Assembly (NCBI RefSeq): GCF_043641665.1
Contig: NC_092180.1
Location: 4,923,391-4,987,390, forward strand
Direction: 5' to 3'
Length of the DNA: 64,000 nt
DNA from: Enoplosus armatus
Lineage: Eukaryota > Chordata > Actinopteri > Centrarchiformes > Enoplosidae
The notes below the pieces were generated by a model. It saw nothing but the letters and a program-made list of their open reading frames with translations, ran no database searches and was not told where the DNA came from. Shown here piece by piece: positions 38,401 to 53,346 of the stretch. The translations under genes and the position numbers were made by a program. Numbering within the stretch: the first letter of the stretch is position 1; every line of letters starts with the position of its first letter.

Positions 38401-41400
38401 TTTTTTCCAGCGCAGACACACAGTTATGAATGGTTTATAACATACAAATGGGATTTTTTGCATTATGCCACGTGTCTTCCTACCAAGGTTTTCGGGGACA
38501 ATAGCTGATGCATTCCTTAATGTTGTTTTACTGTAGTACTAAAATGCTTTACACACTCAAACACAAATGTGCACAACACGGGCCTCGTACCTTCTGCATA
38601 GCTGCACACAGAACATCGTTTCCTTTGTGGAAGGGCACTTGAACTGAGCCCAGGAACTTCAGCCGGTATCTATCCATCCATTCACTGCTCTTCACTGCAC
38701 AGGAAAGAAAGAAACACATGGAATAAGAGCAAATATCCAGGAAATAATATAACATAACATAGAAGAGGTAGCAGTCGTTTATTTAAGCACTAAGGTGAAA
38801 TTTTAGTAGTTCCTTTTTTAAAAGAGACAAAATAGGTTTAGGGTTACGAGGCAGATGACCGCCCACCCAGAGTCCGGTTCTGTTCAAGTTTTCTGCCTGT
38901 TAAACGGGAGTTTTTCCTTGCCACTGTCGCCAAGTGCTTGCTCATGGTGGGAATTGTTGGGTCTCTGTGATAATATTATAGAGAGTACTGTCTAGGCCTG
39001 CTCTATATGAAAAGTGCCATGACATAACTTCTGTTATGATTTGGCGCTATATAAATAAAATTGAATTAAATTGATGAACGACTGTTTCATCACATCAGAC
39101 AATCAGCTTTGGTTCCACCAGATGGGACAGTTGACTTACAAGCATTTCTATTCTTCCTATTCCCTCCCCTGAGCCTTTACTCTTTGCAGCAGATTCATCT
39201 CTAAATACAAATGGATGAACAAACAGACTTAACTCTCTCTGTATCCTCTTTGCTGCTGCTTTTCTGTATGACTTCTCGCTCCTTCTTCTCTCTTTTTAAA
39301 AGAATGTTCTGAATATAAATAACGTCTAAATTTAGATTGCTTTCAGCTACTCTGGCACGACTCAAAGAGGCATCACTGTACGTGGCACGCCATGTTTATT
39401 ATTTAAGCATTTAGCCACCACCAATCTCTCCATTGGATCTGTTCCAATGAGCTAACTTACTTGTGTTCATTCTTTATTTTATTGAATATTATATGCCACT
39501 GTAACTCAAGCGGTTAAGAGAGCTGAACCAGTGAATACAGAGCCAAAGTCCTGACACACTTCTAGGTGAACTGAATTTCCACTAGCTTTCCAAAAATCTT
39601 TTTTAGAAACGCTGAAACATGATATTGTAGTTTTCAGTTCAAATTAAAATATAAATGAGAAGCTGTGGCCGTTATTATAATGACATTTTAACACTTCATT
39701 ATTTTAACAAATATAAAAGATTATTTTGTTAGCATTCAACAACTACAACTCCCACTGAATGCTAACAAAAGGTTTTATCTTTGTTGAAATTAGGTGTTTG
39801 AGTTTTACTTGCCATTACAGTAGCAGACATTTATCTCAGAATATGGACAGAAAACATAATATTTTAGAAAGTAACTGAGAAAATACTGTTTATTGTTTGG
39901 CCGAGGCTAGAGGAACACATGCTAGCTGAAATGGAGTAGCACGCTATAGTACAGGAATAGACGAGTTGTATCACTGCTGACGTTCACCAGTAGAAGCTAA
40001 TGACAACACCAATAATGACACAATTCTATAATAAAAAAAACTGAAAAACTGACTCATTCAATGGTCTTGTGCACAGTTTCAGTCAGTGTTTCAAGTCACA
40101 CCGTAAAAAAGGCATCTTTACTAACTTCCACAGTCAGCCCTCTCTAATGAATAACCGTGACAGTGACTGTACCTTTGTAGCTCTCTGGGTCCTTGGTCAC
40201 CTCTGTAGCGTAGTAAGCTGGGAAGATCCCACGGGCACCAGTTCGCATGTTGTAGCCTTCGTACCAGTAATCCTCTGACTGGACCTCCACCAGCAACGGA
40301 TCATCCACCTCCAGCTCCAACTCATCGTCATGTCGAGGGACAAACCTGTCGAGACAGATGTAGTCATGCAGAGGATCTGAGGGAGCTCACAGGCTGGATG
40401 ACCACCTTACACAGTATCTGCACCACACACACATTTCAGGTTGTCTGTCTACCTGGACGTTTTAAAGAATACTCTGAAAACCTGTGTTTTGAGTATCAAA
40501 CATTCGCCCTCGGTAAGCTTGAAAAGTGTCTCTGAAAAACGCCATGGAGGACAGCGCTGTGGATACGCAACTGTAACTAACTGTAGTTAGCTTTGATTCA
40601 TAAAGTCACAATAGATTCTAATGGCAAACTAGTTTCATGGCAAAATAAAGTCTCACCACAAGATACTAATTCTAAAGTTAATCTTTTTTACTGTCCATTT
40701 GCCTTGAGTATGGTCCAAATACTTAAATATTTAAATACATAGCTTCCTTTTGTTGTTAGCACAGTTGTTTACATTGGCAATAAATAAATGTAATACATTT
40801 GTGAATTCAAGCTAACTACAGCTACCATGTTAATACTCAAAACAAAGGTTTTCAGTATCAACTCTCTATAGAAGAAGAAGAAACCTTGTTTTCAGGTTGA
40901 CCAATAGGTTTCCTTGAGCAAGGTTTGAAATGGTTTCATAAGTCAGAGACAGAGATTCAACCTCTAATACTTCAGCTGAAGATGAACACAAAGCTGTGAA
41001 CCTAGCTAACCAGCCTGGTGCTGACCAGTCAGATGTGATGCTACTGGCTATAGAGGCACTACAAAACTATAGAATATTATACACATACAAACTAGAAACC
41101 CATGAAGTTAAGGGAACACTGTAACAAGCCCCTTGCTTCCAGCTATACATGGATGGTGTCCCACAGCATCACATGATCTGAGTGCACAGAGATGCTGCTG
41201 TTCACATGACTGCATTGCTGTTGTTTTTGTCCTCCTCTCCTTTGCATTTATCAGCCGGAGGTCTCTAACAGCAGCTGTAACTCTACGCTGCCAACTGGAG
41301 TGTGACTGTTACTGTGGAAACATGAAGAAATGGGAGCGTTTTCTGCTCCAACAACTACAAAAAAGACAGAAACATGACTGATGGAGATGAGCATGTAAAA

Positions 41401-44400
41401 GGATAACTACACCCTCAGATTCTGCTAGAACCCTCCCTCCCTGCATATTTGTGTGCAACAGAGGAGTGAGGGAGCAACAACTGAAGCAGGTGTGGCTACT
41501 TAGTGTGTGACATAGGGGTCAGGGGACATGGGGGAGACGGAGATCTGGGAAGTATCCACATCGGCAGTTTAACCCACTAGACTGTTATTGCCAGCAACTT
41601 CTTAAAAACATACTTCGACTGATGATCTATCACCAATAACACATTGAAATAGACCAACAACGAGAAGCAGAGCTGTGCGCACAAGAACTTCAGGTGCTTT
41701 AAGGTGGCAACTACAGGCCAAATTTAATGGTGGTTGAGTTAATTGCTGAGATCTGGGGACGTGACATCACTAAAAAGAAGTCTGACAGGGTTTTGTTTGA
41801 ATTTAAGAATGTAAGCATAATGACCTAAGTATTATTTAAACCATCTATGTTTAAAATAATTTTGTTATTACAGTTAAAGTTATGTAAGAATTAGGTGCCT
41901 TTTTGACTAATGCTCTACCTTTGTGTAAGTCATTTATGTTGTCATTTATTCCTACTGGGTTCTGCTATGATTGCGTTGTATATTGAGTTTGTGCTCCACA
42001 CGGTGGAACAATGGTCTTCAGTGAATAAATTTGAATCTCTGACTGCTTGTGTGATGTGTTGAGTTGAATTGTTTTCATATTCAATAAGAATGATGCCTAA
42101 AACTACATATGTTTTCAGTCATGGTGCAACATTTAGTATGGATGTACTGTAGGGATGATAATGTTGATGTTAGTGATGGTGATGAAGATGGTGTAGTTCT
42201 TCCTCACCTGTAGACGGCTCTGTGGCTCTGATCCCTCTCCTCTCCATTTATGACACAAGAGTATAAACCAAAGGACTCAGCACCTTGAAAACCAGAGAAG
42301 AAGAGAAGCGATGAGGGAAAACAAATAATAAGGCAATAATACAGCGCGGAGTGCCGCCTTCTGTATTCGGCTCGCAAAAAGATGAATGACCGACTTCAAA
42401 TCGCAATAAAAGTCCATCATATTCAAACAGAAAACACAATTAGGGCACATTGTGTTTACTTTAAAGCACATGTGCATTCTTTAGGACCCATGAATCACAC
42501 TTTAATTAGGCGTGAAACAGATGAGCTTTGTGTATTTCTACCTACATTCCCCAGAGACATCCGCTACCCCCTCCTTTCTAATGAGTCTGTAAAACATATG
42601 GACGGCATCCAAGAGGACAGAGAGTACTAGCGAGAAAATGACCACACATACATTATAGACAAATCTCTCCTTCTCGGTCTGTCTCTTTCATACGAATCCC
42701 ACCTCCTGCCCATTACGGCTGGCTGCTTTACACATATGCACACCGTGACGTGGGTCAGTGTATGACTGGTGATGTTACCCATCCTTTTCCCCAGGTGAGA
42801 ATCAGCCTAATGAAGGTAAATCCTACAGTCCTCAATCAAAGGACCCTCATCTGCCTTGTTCTATCTCTTCCAGTCGGAGACCACAAAGACACCGATATTG
42901 AAGGTCCCCAGATTACTTCTAATTTTAGTGACTTGCTGATCTTTCCTCAGCCCCCTCATGAATGGCATATTTTGATTTGTAAAACCCGTCTCTTAGTATT
43001 ACAAACTGCTGAGCAGCATTTAGGCATCTGACAAGCCTCCAAACTCATTACTTGAACTGGATTTCTTGGATTGTATTTTATCTTCTTAACTACACCTTTA
43101 GCACGCACTCACCAACAAAGCCACAAGCATATTTTAACAACTGTTTTCCGTCTGAACGCCTGTTTAGTCTTCAAGTTAGAATCCTTGAGGTTTCAGTCCT
43201 GGTTTATTTGGTGACGCCTGCGGTGACAACAGCAAGTGTGTGTTAAAGAAAAGGATTTTACACAGTCGCTTTACATTTCTTGGGGAGTACCACTGCTCAT
43301 CTTTTAAAAAATTGTATGTATTGTGCAAAATCTGATAAATTGCCTCACAATTGAGGCTGAAGACTACAAGTTTGAAAATGAAAAAAAGCTTGAAGCTAGT
43401 GGCTTTAGTTTATATAAGCTGCTGCTAATATAACTGTCGCGGTCGAGTTGCATTATAGGTAATGTAGGTGCCAGGTTTTGAGAAGGAAGATGAATGCGCA
43501 GAATAGAAAGAGATGATGTCTCTGGTTTTGCTGCATATATTTTGATTCCTATCCTTATAGGTGCACAGTGCTAAATTGGTGGAGTACTCTTTTAATGTTA
43601 CAACTCCCAGAGTCCTGCTTGAAAAGACTGTATCAAACACTGGGGGCAGCAACACACCTTGAGCTGCAACTCAAAAACAGAGGATGAGCAACTTGTGTAT
43701 CTGTTTACACTACAGCTTTTGAGAATTCACCAGGTCGTGTTTAAATACAGATCACTAAAGGAGACAGTGAACAATGCTGACCAACAAAATGGGGTCTGAA
43801 AATCTTTAGGATTATAACTTGGTGTTGACAAAATATTTAGCAGATTTAGCTGAATAAAAATGCATGTTAATAGAATTTCTAAAGCCACTGACTGCCACCT
43901 GTCATTGCTTATTTCCTTCTTCAGTCCTTCCACACACCTTCTCTAGGACTGCCATTGTTTTAAAAGGACTTGTTTTTGAAGATGGGATTGGTCTGGACAA
44001 CGGGGGAAGAGAGAGAGTCTGGAGGCAAATCCAGGAAACTGCAAGCTGCTTTTGGCTCAGTGTCCCTTCACCCAGTAGGCCATCTAAATGTCCAGCTGGG
44101 TTTCTGCCCTGAACGTGCTGCTGTCAGAATACTGATAACGATATCAACAAAGCAGCAAAAACTGCAGCTTTCATTTATAAGACTTACACGCTGAGCTGGG
44201 TAATGTGGCATAAATTAATGTAACTTTCATGTAAATCACATGTTCAAACTGTTTGTTTTTAAGCCGCTGGTATAACAAAAGGGTTAGGGTACGTATGTAC
44301 TATTCCTCGACCAGTTTCTACACAATGTTTCAATCATAAATAGTCCTTTATGTCTTTGGATAAAAGTTACCACAAAATCTCTCGCCACCATTATAATTTC

Positions 44401-47400
44401 TGCCATTTTCAGCATCACAAAGTTAAATCTGACTCAGTGCAGACAGACAGTCACAATATCCAGAGTTACATGTCATGTGGATGATGATCTGTGCTGCACG
44501 AGAATATTCCAGCTCCCGAATATCTCTGTGGCTTTGCTTTATCAGCCACATCGCTTTAAGCCTTTCCCACCACGCTGCCAATTCGGCTAGACAGCATTCA
44601 CTGCTGTGTTGCTGTATGTTTAAAAGGGACTTACACAGAACAACAGCCTGCTGGGCTGATGTGCTTCCCGGTTGTTTCACAACATTCTGGGGAGAATTTA
44701 AAGTCTTGTATAAAGAAATATCCATGGTCTCAAAATGTAAAACCAAGTCGGCCACAAAGAGGAGGGTGAGATGTTACTGTGAGCCATCTACCCCTTATGA
44801 AAACAAGGAGTGTCTTAGTTTGCATGTCTTTGCAGACTGTATGTCTGTCTAGTTACAACAACAAAAAAACAAACCCAAACACTTTCCATTCTCATCACTT
44901 ACACTTTTGATTATTCTCTTGACCCTGTAAACAAACTGAGACAATTTCCATTTACAGTCTTATTAAGCAGTTTCATAATTATGGCTAAAAACAAAACAAA
45001 TACCAAATGGAAAAATCTTTATCACCAAAATCAAATCTTTGGTTTCCTCACGAGAGAGTGAGGAATTAAATATGAATTTAAATGTTTTAATATTAATCTT
45101 TTTGACATGGTGTTGTTTTATGACATGTTTGGCTGAGCAATATAGCTGACAGTTACCGCTATCCTGGTATGTCACATGTCACATGACATAAACAAAACAC
45201 TCACACTGATGTTTATGCAAAGACTTTTTGTTTTTTTTGCATTAGACACAACTTGATATATTAAAGAAAAGCTTCAATTGTGCATTTTGTCAGTTTTTAA
45301 TTAGAGTTTGGTTATAATTATGAATTTAAACAACTAAATTTTTCTAAAGTCATAACACAATGTGATCACGCCATCATTTCCACTAAAGATTTATACATTA
45401 TATTATTGAATTATTGCCCAGCTCTAAACATGTGACAGTTCCCCTTCAATGATGTCATAATGTTTAATGGATTCTGCCTTAACCCTTTATCAGGCACTCA
45501 TTGAAATACTTACAACTTGGTTCCTTGCCGGATAAAGTTAAACAGATCTTTTCAAATGGTGTTGAGACTTCCTGATGATACGATCGTTCTGAACATGAAA
45601 TATTGTTGGAAAAACTCATCGTTACAATAGAAATGACTTACTGGAGGAGCGAGAGCGTCCATTCATGAAGACGTTGAGGAACTTCTTGGAGAAGTGCAGG
45701 TCGACCTCTGGAGTGGAGTCTTCAGACAGACAGGCTGTGGCCTCTCTCCTCACTCCTCCTATCCGAGCACTGTCCTCCTCCTCCTCCTCCTCCTCATCTT
45801 CCTCCTCGTACTCCTCCCCGATGGCCGACTCGTAGGGAGAAGAGACGCAGTTGTCATAGACGGTGGCCGAGTCGCTGTCGTCACTGTAGCCTTGGTAACA
45901 CTGCCGGAGACTGACCAGTTCTAGCTGAGCGTGCTCATCCACCACCAGTGTGTATTTGACAGAGTCGTACGAAAGGCCACTGGCCTCCGAGCTCATGGAA
46001 GTCCTTAGTGGGACTCTGCTGCCACCACCATCCCCCATTCCTCCCCCCTTACTCATCCTTCCGTCCATTATTATCCTGTCCACATCCTCATCCTCCCCAC
46101 AATAGCTTTCATCTGTGGCGTCCACATACTCCACCGATGATCCAGCTCTCAGCATGACCCCGGCCCCCGTTCCCGCCCCCTTCAGGCTGAGGTCCAGCGC
46201 TAGGGAGGAGCGAGCTGAGAGAGCCATGCTGGGTGGCGTGATGAGAGACTCTACGCAGGAAGCATATGAAGGTGGGGGGATATAGACCTCGTCCTCCTCA
46301 TAGATGGAGGGGTTTGTCCGGTCTGGGAGGGGCTGGTAGGGAGGCGGGCCCTCTGTGTCGGAGCTGATGGACATGCGGCCCTGCTCAGTCTGCTGCGAGA
46401 GGAAAGGCCGGTCCTGCGCGTTGTTGGGCTCCAAGGGGTCGGCCGAGCGCTGCACAGGGGTCAGATAGATCTCCTCTGTGGGCTCTAGATGAACGTCTGT
46501 GTGGTAGCGGATCCTCTCCCGGTGGTGCCCGCCTCCATCCGCCTTCCCCGCCGGGTATAGAGGAGCCGGCGTATAGTTCTGTGGTGGCGGGGGCGCGGGA
46601 GGCTTCTCCTGAAGCTTGGAGCGCGTCGCGGCCGCTGTAGATGAGCAGTGCGAGTGTCCAGAGGTGTGGCTGCGTCTGCAGGGGGCGTCGGTGGAAGTCC
46701 CACGGTCTTTGGTCTGCGCTCCCCCGCCCTGCACCTTGTCCTCGTCGCTCAGACAGCTGTGCTCACGTGGAGGGGTGAGCTCACCTGGAGGCAGAGCAGA
46801 CGCAAACAACAGGCAGACAGCCGCACAAACATACACGCAGACACACAAGCACGCACAAAGGCCAGTCACACACACAGAGTAAATGTACATGATGCAGACA
46901 CGCAGACATGACCGACAAACAAATACACAAACGGACATGAAGGCAGACATGGCAGCGAATGCACAGATAGATAAAGAGAATAAACAGGAAGAGAGAAAAG
47001 TGGAAATGGTTAGGTAATGCATGTCAGGATTACGCAGCCAAATCCCCATTACTCATCAAACTCAGAGTGCAGGCATGACGTGTTATGTCATAATCCATTG
47101 CCAGGAAATCAAGGCATGATATTTTCACTGTGGATGATGCAGCACTGACATCTGACGCCAGGTAAGTGCTGAGCAAGTATTTAAATAAACAGGGAGGCCA
47201 ATTCAGGACAATACTGACACACCTCAGTCTTGTCTCTCCTTAAAAAGACACTAAGATCTGAAATGAACCATCTTATCGTATTCAAAAAGAAAAAACACAA
47301 ATTCCTGGTGGTTGATTAGAAGTTAAAACAAGCTTCGCTTAACTCAAAATGAGTCTTTGGTGCTTGTGATGTCATTTTCTAGTTTGCATATGAATTGTAC

Positions 47401-47871
47401 CAGTTGTATTGATGAACAAATCTGCAGGTTTTATCACAAACAAGTCTGAGAATTCTTAGTGTGAGTAAAAAAGAACACAGATTTTGGATATTTTTAGGAT
47501 AAATATATTGCAGTTTGGACGAATCACAAGACATTATCGTGTCTTATCATTTTAAGTTAAGAGTTTGTTAAGCTAATAATTAACTTGATTTACACCACCT
47601 GTGTAAGGGAGGGATAAGTTGTCCTCATATATGGAGGCCGAGTGTCAAATGATCAGATAAAATATATTATAAAAATATGATCAATAATATATATGATATA
47701 CAAGCTGCTCGTTGCATTGTTGTTATTGTTGTTATATCGCACATTATAACAGTAATATACTGTTTCGCCTTTTCCAACAGTGGTGAGTTTGCTTACCTCA
47801 CATGGGGCTCTGAGAAGAGCTGTAGCAATGAGCTATGACAGCTACCAGCTAGCTAAGCCCCGAGCTGGCTA

Positions 47872-47944
<73 letters not shown>

Positions 47945-48459
47945 GTGTAGCATTGCCTCAGCTAGCTACACTTAGCTCAGCAAAGCTAATCCAAGCCTTA
48001 ACACTGTCCCCTGGGGATCAGAGACACGCACTGCCTGCCAGACTCAATGCAAATCACGCGTTCAGCTGCTGTGTTAGTAGCACAAGGGTGAATAGTAACA
48101 GACGTGCGATGATAACCGCACATCCCGGTTAAAATGAGAAAACTCATACCGTTAAACTACAATATGAACTCTGTAGTCTGAAGATCTGGTGGGAAAGAAA
48201 AGCTCACCTGTTTTAAGAGGCGAGGACGAGCCTGAAACCTTCTCCTGCCAGCTGTATTTCTTCCCAAAGGAGTTGTTGTTTAATGTGTCCTGTGGAAATG
48301 CAGAAAAAGAGGAAGAGAAGAAGAAGAAGAAGAAGAAGAAGAAGCAGGAAGTGGTGAGAAAGAGCAAAATAGATGGAAGATGGAGGGTACAGAGAAGAAG
48401 AAGAGAGAGAAGTTCGATCACTGAGTTCTGGATCCTGACACTCAATGTACACAACTTTT

Positions 48460-48507
<48 letters not shown>

Positions 48508-48518
48508 TCACACTCACA

Positions 48519-48570
<52 letters not shown>

Positions 48571-48726
48571 CTCACACTCACACTCACACTCACACTCACA
48601 CTCACACTCACACAAGCCTTTTATTCTGGTGAATGAGCAGGGATTCTTTTGTTTGTGCTCCGTGGTGTGCATTTAAAGGGAACCAGACCCTTTACCAAAG
48701 CTACTGGGAACACACGCGCACACACA

Positions 48727-48769
<43 letters not shown>

Positions 48770-51700
48770 TTGAGAAAGCCTTTTATAGAAACCATGATAC
48801 TTTTCAAGCGCCTTTTTCCTTCTTTCAAATTCTACTTAAATAGTCGGTTCACCCAAATCACAAAAAAAACTCATTTTTTTTCTTTTTTGGTTGCCTCATT
48901 TGAAAAATAAATGCAGAACTGTTTCATCTCTCCTATTCTTTTTTTCTTTTTTTTTTTTTACAAAAACAGGTAAGAGAGAAAAATATCCAGAAATTGAATC
49001 ACTGAATAAAATTATTTAAAGAGCAACCCAGAACCAGTTGTTTTTGCTGACCTCGACTAGCTTAACTTTTGACCGCGATGCAGTGATGTAGAAGAGTACC
49101 ACAGGGTGTGGTCAGCACACAGTGACATCACTGCTGAGTGTGGTTACAGGTGCACACTTGTGGTGGGGGGACATTTAATCATATTTATAATGAAATGGTC
49201 TTGTCTCTGAACCTACAGAGACTTATCACCCAAATCTGTGACTCCCATCGGCTTATTGAGCTTTATAGCGAATTTCAGCACATTGTTTGGCTGTCCAGTC
49301 CGCAACTTTACTGTTTTGGTTCACTCTCACACTGTACACTCAAACGTGATGATATGTTGTGTTCACAACTTGTTTTAAAAACTGCCAAAGCAAACAAAAT
49401 TACAAATCTACAAACCAACATTTGATGCCAGCTTTTGGCATCTGACACTGACTATGTGACTCTGTGAAACAGACATTTCAGTCGGTACCGGCAGAGTACT
49501 GAGATTTGATACTGAGCCCTGAATGAGAGAAGAGAACACAGTAGAGGGAAACAGATGGAAGGAGAACTGGAAACTCCTGTGACGAAGACATGTCGACCAA
49601 AATAAGATCATGTCCTCCCCCTCTGTCCACCCACCACCACGCATGACTCACTTCCCATCTACGTGTACCAGGCGGAGACAGTGCTGTTGCCGTGGTAACA
49701 AGTGAATCAGCAGGTGGGAGACAGCAGCATCGACCTGAGGAGCAAATGTTTGACAAAAAGACCATCGCTCAGGGCAGTGACTCACATATAGAGTGAGTGT
49801 GTGTGTATTAGTGACTACAAGGAAGTGACTCTGATAACACATGACGCTGTCGACTGGACGTCTGAGTCTGCAACAGCTCACACAACAGTTACGTAGGTAC
49901 ACTTACATATCACATACTGGCAAACACACACATGTACTTCAACATAAGGAGCATTCCGTCGCCAGGTGAGAGATTAGAGATTGACTGGGATTAAGAGGGA
50001 GGAATCCTTTCTGAGATGGATGTTTTCTGTCTGTTGAATCATTTTACTCAAGCAGCTTGAGACAACCTGTGAAATAAAATCTCATTTCATTGTTTGTGTT
50101 TCGATTTCTTAGGCTGATCTTCCCTTTTGATGCCCTTGCATGACGTTAAATTGAGTATGTAGTGTGTTCCAACTGCATAGTATAGGATTTTAAATAGAAT
50201 TCCCTGTTGCCAGTAATGTGATGATGTTTTCTTGTACCAGTAAGATGTCTGGCGGCTGAATAGTTGAAGTCTTCCAACTGAATGTTTTGATAATCCAGTG
50301 AAAAGATCACTGCAGTAATCTAATGATGATCTTGTAATATTTGATATGTGCTTTTTGAAGTTAAGGTCAGTGTCCAGGATGACACCCAGATTTCTCACCT
50401 GCTCACTGGCTTTTAGAGTGCGTGATAAAAGGTATGAAGCTGGGCAATAGCGGTAAAATCATTACGAATGATGGCGAGTGAACGGGGAACAGAAACTACT
50501 CAGGACATTAAGGTACAGTAAAGATCAACACGGGAGCTCACATATGTAAGGTACTGTGGAAAACATTTAAAAAAGGTAATAATTTCAATTTGCCTTAAAA
50601 TGATACTGGACAATATTAAATGTAGTGGAAGAGGCTACGTAGATTTACATTTGTGATAAACAATTTTCCTTCATTGATCAGTGGTCAGAGCTGCGTTTGT
50701 TCAACCACAGAACTCACTGTCAAATGATGCAGAGCTAAATGTACATTTTGCATTTTTACTGATCCACTGACCTGGAAACAGTCACACAGTGCGCTGTCTC
50801 TCTCTCTCTCTCTCTCTCTCTTCTTACAGTACTCTGTTGGAGGAAAACTGCCTGGAGATCATCAGCACTCATCTCTCTCATCTCATTTGAGTTTTGTCTG
50901 CGCCGCCTGACTGTTTTCACTGTCAGCTGTAGCTGGTAGAGCTGTTGAAGTGTCTCAATTGTAGGTGTGCTGGAGAGAAATCATCCAACATAAAACACTT
51001 GATGTGGTGTACATTTCAGCTTCTGTGTAAGGGTGAGTGATGTGGTTATTTTATATTTTCATAAGGTTTTTCAAATGTGTGCATTTTGTCTGTCTATTTT
51101 AGACATGGAGTGATGGCTTTTTTGCACAAATCAGATAAAACAGTGGTAAATATGTGAGGCTGAAAGAAAACTCCCTTCCTTTGCTTATGTGAGAAAAGAG
51201 TAAACAGAGAGAGAGACTTTCTACACCCACAGGAGCAAGAAATAGACCAGCATGTACTGCAGACGGATTGTGCAGATCAGTCATCAGGGGTGTGTTTAGT
51301 ACAAAAGCCTTGTCAACAGCTTTTTTTGTAATGTTTCTTTCTTCCCACTCATCTTTTCTTGACTTGCAAAGCTTTGTGTACGTCATCCACAGCAGAGCCA
51401 CTTCATTCCCCAGCCACTGGGGTTGTCAGCTGAGTCTGATTGAGAGAAAGCTGGTTCAACAAAGAGCAAACTACAACACTCCATCTCCTGGCATGTGCTG
51501 AATCTGCTTGGTACTTTATTTGATTGGTTTTATTTGACTAAAACACAGTATAATTCTGCACTGTGGTCCTCTAACGTACCTGATGTGACCTTTGTGGGAA
51601 CTGCAGCTGAAAAAGAAATGTGATCTATCCACCAAACTCCTTACACATAACATCTCACACGTACCTCTAATCAAAACTGTCCTCATTTCATACATAATCA

Positions 51701-52266
51701 ACAAGTTAATATAGTTGACCCCATGCAATATTAATAATAATATAATAATATAATACGATTCCCCAGATAAGATTCCTGAATCAAATATCAAATGTCCATA
51801 AATGCTTTTCTGACCACCAGCTCGTTCAGTTAGTTTGAGCTTTTGAGCCTGTGAGTGAAAAACTGAAGGTAATGATTTATAGATGAAGGTCACAGCACAT
51901 AGCATCCAACTAGATCCTCACATTAAACTCATTATCAAACACTAAAACATTATCTGTACGGCTGAGCTACGCCAGACACAATAAAGTCAGTCCAGACATC
52001 TGAATGACCACAAGATCTGCTGCTGATGGATGTTATGTTAACGAGATGTGGTCTGTTGCTTCATGTCTTCATGGTTCATGCAAAGGTTGCTTTCAGGAAA
52101 CCGTCATCCATTTAACATTGAAATATATAAATCAGGTTTTTTTTTCCCCTAGTTGCAGTATGAAGAGAGTGAACAATGTCCCAGGAGACAGGAAGACTTC
52201 CCAAGAATAAAAACCTTTCAGAGCAATTATTTCCTTTATAAATGTTACTTTCCAGTTCTGACAGCT

Positions 52267-52309
<43 letters not shown>

Positions 52310-53296
52310 ACAAAGGCACAGCAGCAAGTACAGTAGGCTTGTTTCCACCTCATGGAAACTGGGCAAAGAACAAAGCACAGACAAATATAGAGCTGCTTGG
52401 TTGATCATGTTGACAGCCTGCACTGTGGAGGTGTGTGTGCATGTTAGAGACACAGGCAAACTCACTAACATGTACATTACTGTAGATGTTGCATAACAAG
52501 AGTATCACAGAGCCTGGCAGGCATCAAAGAGTATATTTTTTGAAAATGTGCACAATGTGTACAAATGATTATCAAAAATTGTAATACACACTCGAAAATC
52601 GTAGCAACTGCAGACACAGATTGGGTCAGTTTGGGAGGTTCTCCTGGGGTCTCGGCAGCAGGCTAGCAGCTTTATTTTAGTGTTGATTTGTCAGTTTGTA
52701 AAGTGACTGAATTAATTTTTTGAATGAACAATCGGTCAAATGGCTACATGTAAGGTGAAAGGGTTGCTCACAGTGAAGAACTCACAGAGAATTATCACCA
52801 ACTCCGCAGTTCTGCTGAGCTTTTTAGCCTCTTTTAGCACATAGTTCACTTCACATTTACTGTATGGTTTACTCTCACCTCTCTCATCAGTTCAGCATTA
52901 GGCAGCTGTTTTGACCTAATACATTCTGATAAACCCAGTGTACACCACCTGCTCAGCAGCAAACGGCAGACAGACCAAGTATAACGATTACCTGACACTG
53001 AAAGTGGAACATCTAGCAGCTAAAAAGCCAGATATGACGTTTCAGCAAGTGCCTCAAACGCCTTGGTAATTGTGAAAGGAGCAAAGGAGGAAATCAGGTG
53101 ACATTGTTATAGGAGCAACAAAGCATGACCACGATCATCATCAAATAGATGTTTTAACCCAAATTATGGACTTTCCTAAAACAGTGATTTGTGAAGGTAC
53201 AGAAGGCACAGACAAATGATGTCGTCCTGCAGGTAGGGGCGTCAGATCAGAAAAGGCTTTTACGTGTCTTGTTGGAACTGCGTTTTTAATACAGAC

Positions 53297-53346
<50 letters not shown>

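Noticed and set aside
44475..44852. 125-codon plus-strand frame in a mapk8ip1 intron
   Set aside because: No recognisable domain; overlaps an equally long minus frame.
46785..47049. In-frame open extension of the large mapk8ip1 exon with its own ATG and a cysteine-rich hydrophobic start
   Set aside because: A clear acceptor (cctccag) at 46785 and perfect phase match to the exon at 48208-48289 show it is intron; the residues come from CA/TG-rich DNA.
48189..48632. 147- and 132-codon frames on both strands
   Set aside because: Made of GAA, CT and CA repeats; the true coding part is only the 82-nt mapk8ip1 exon.
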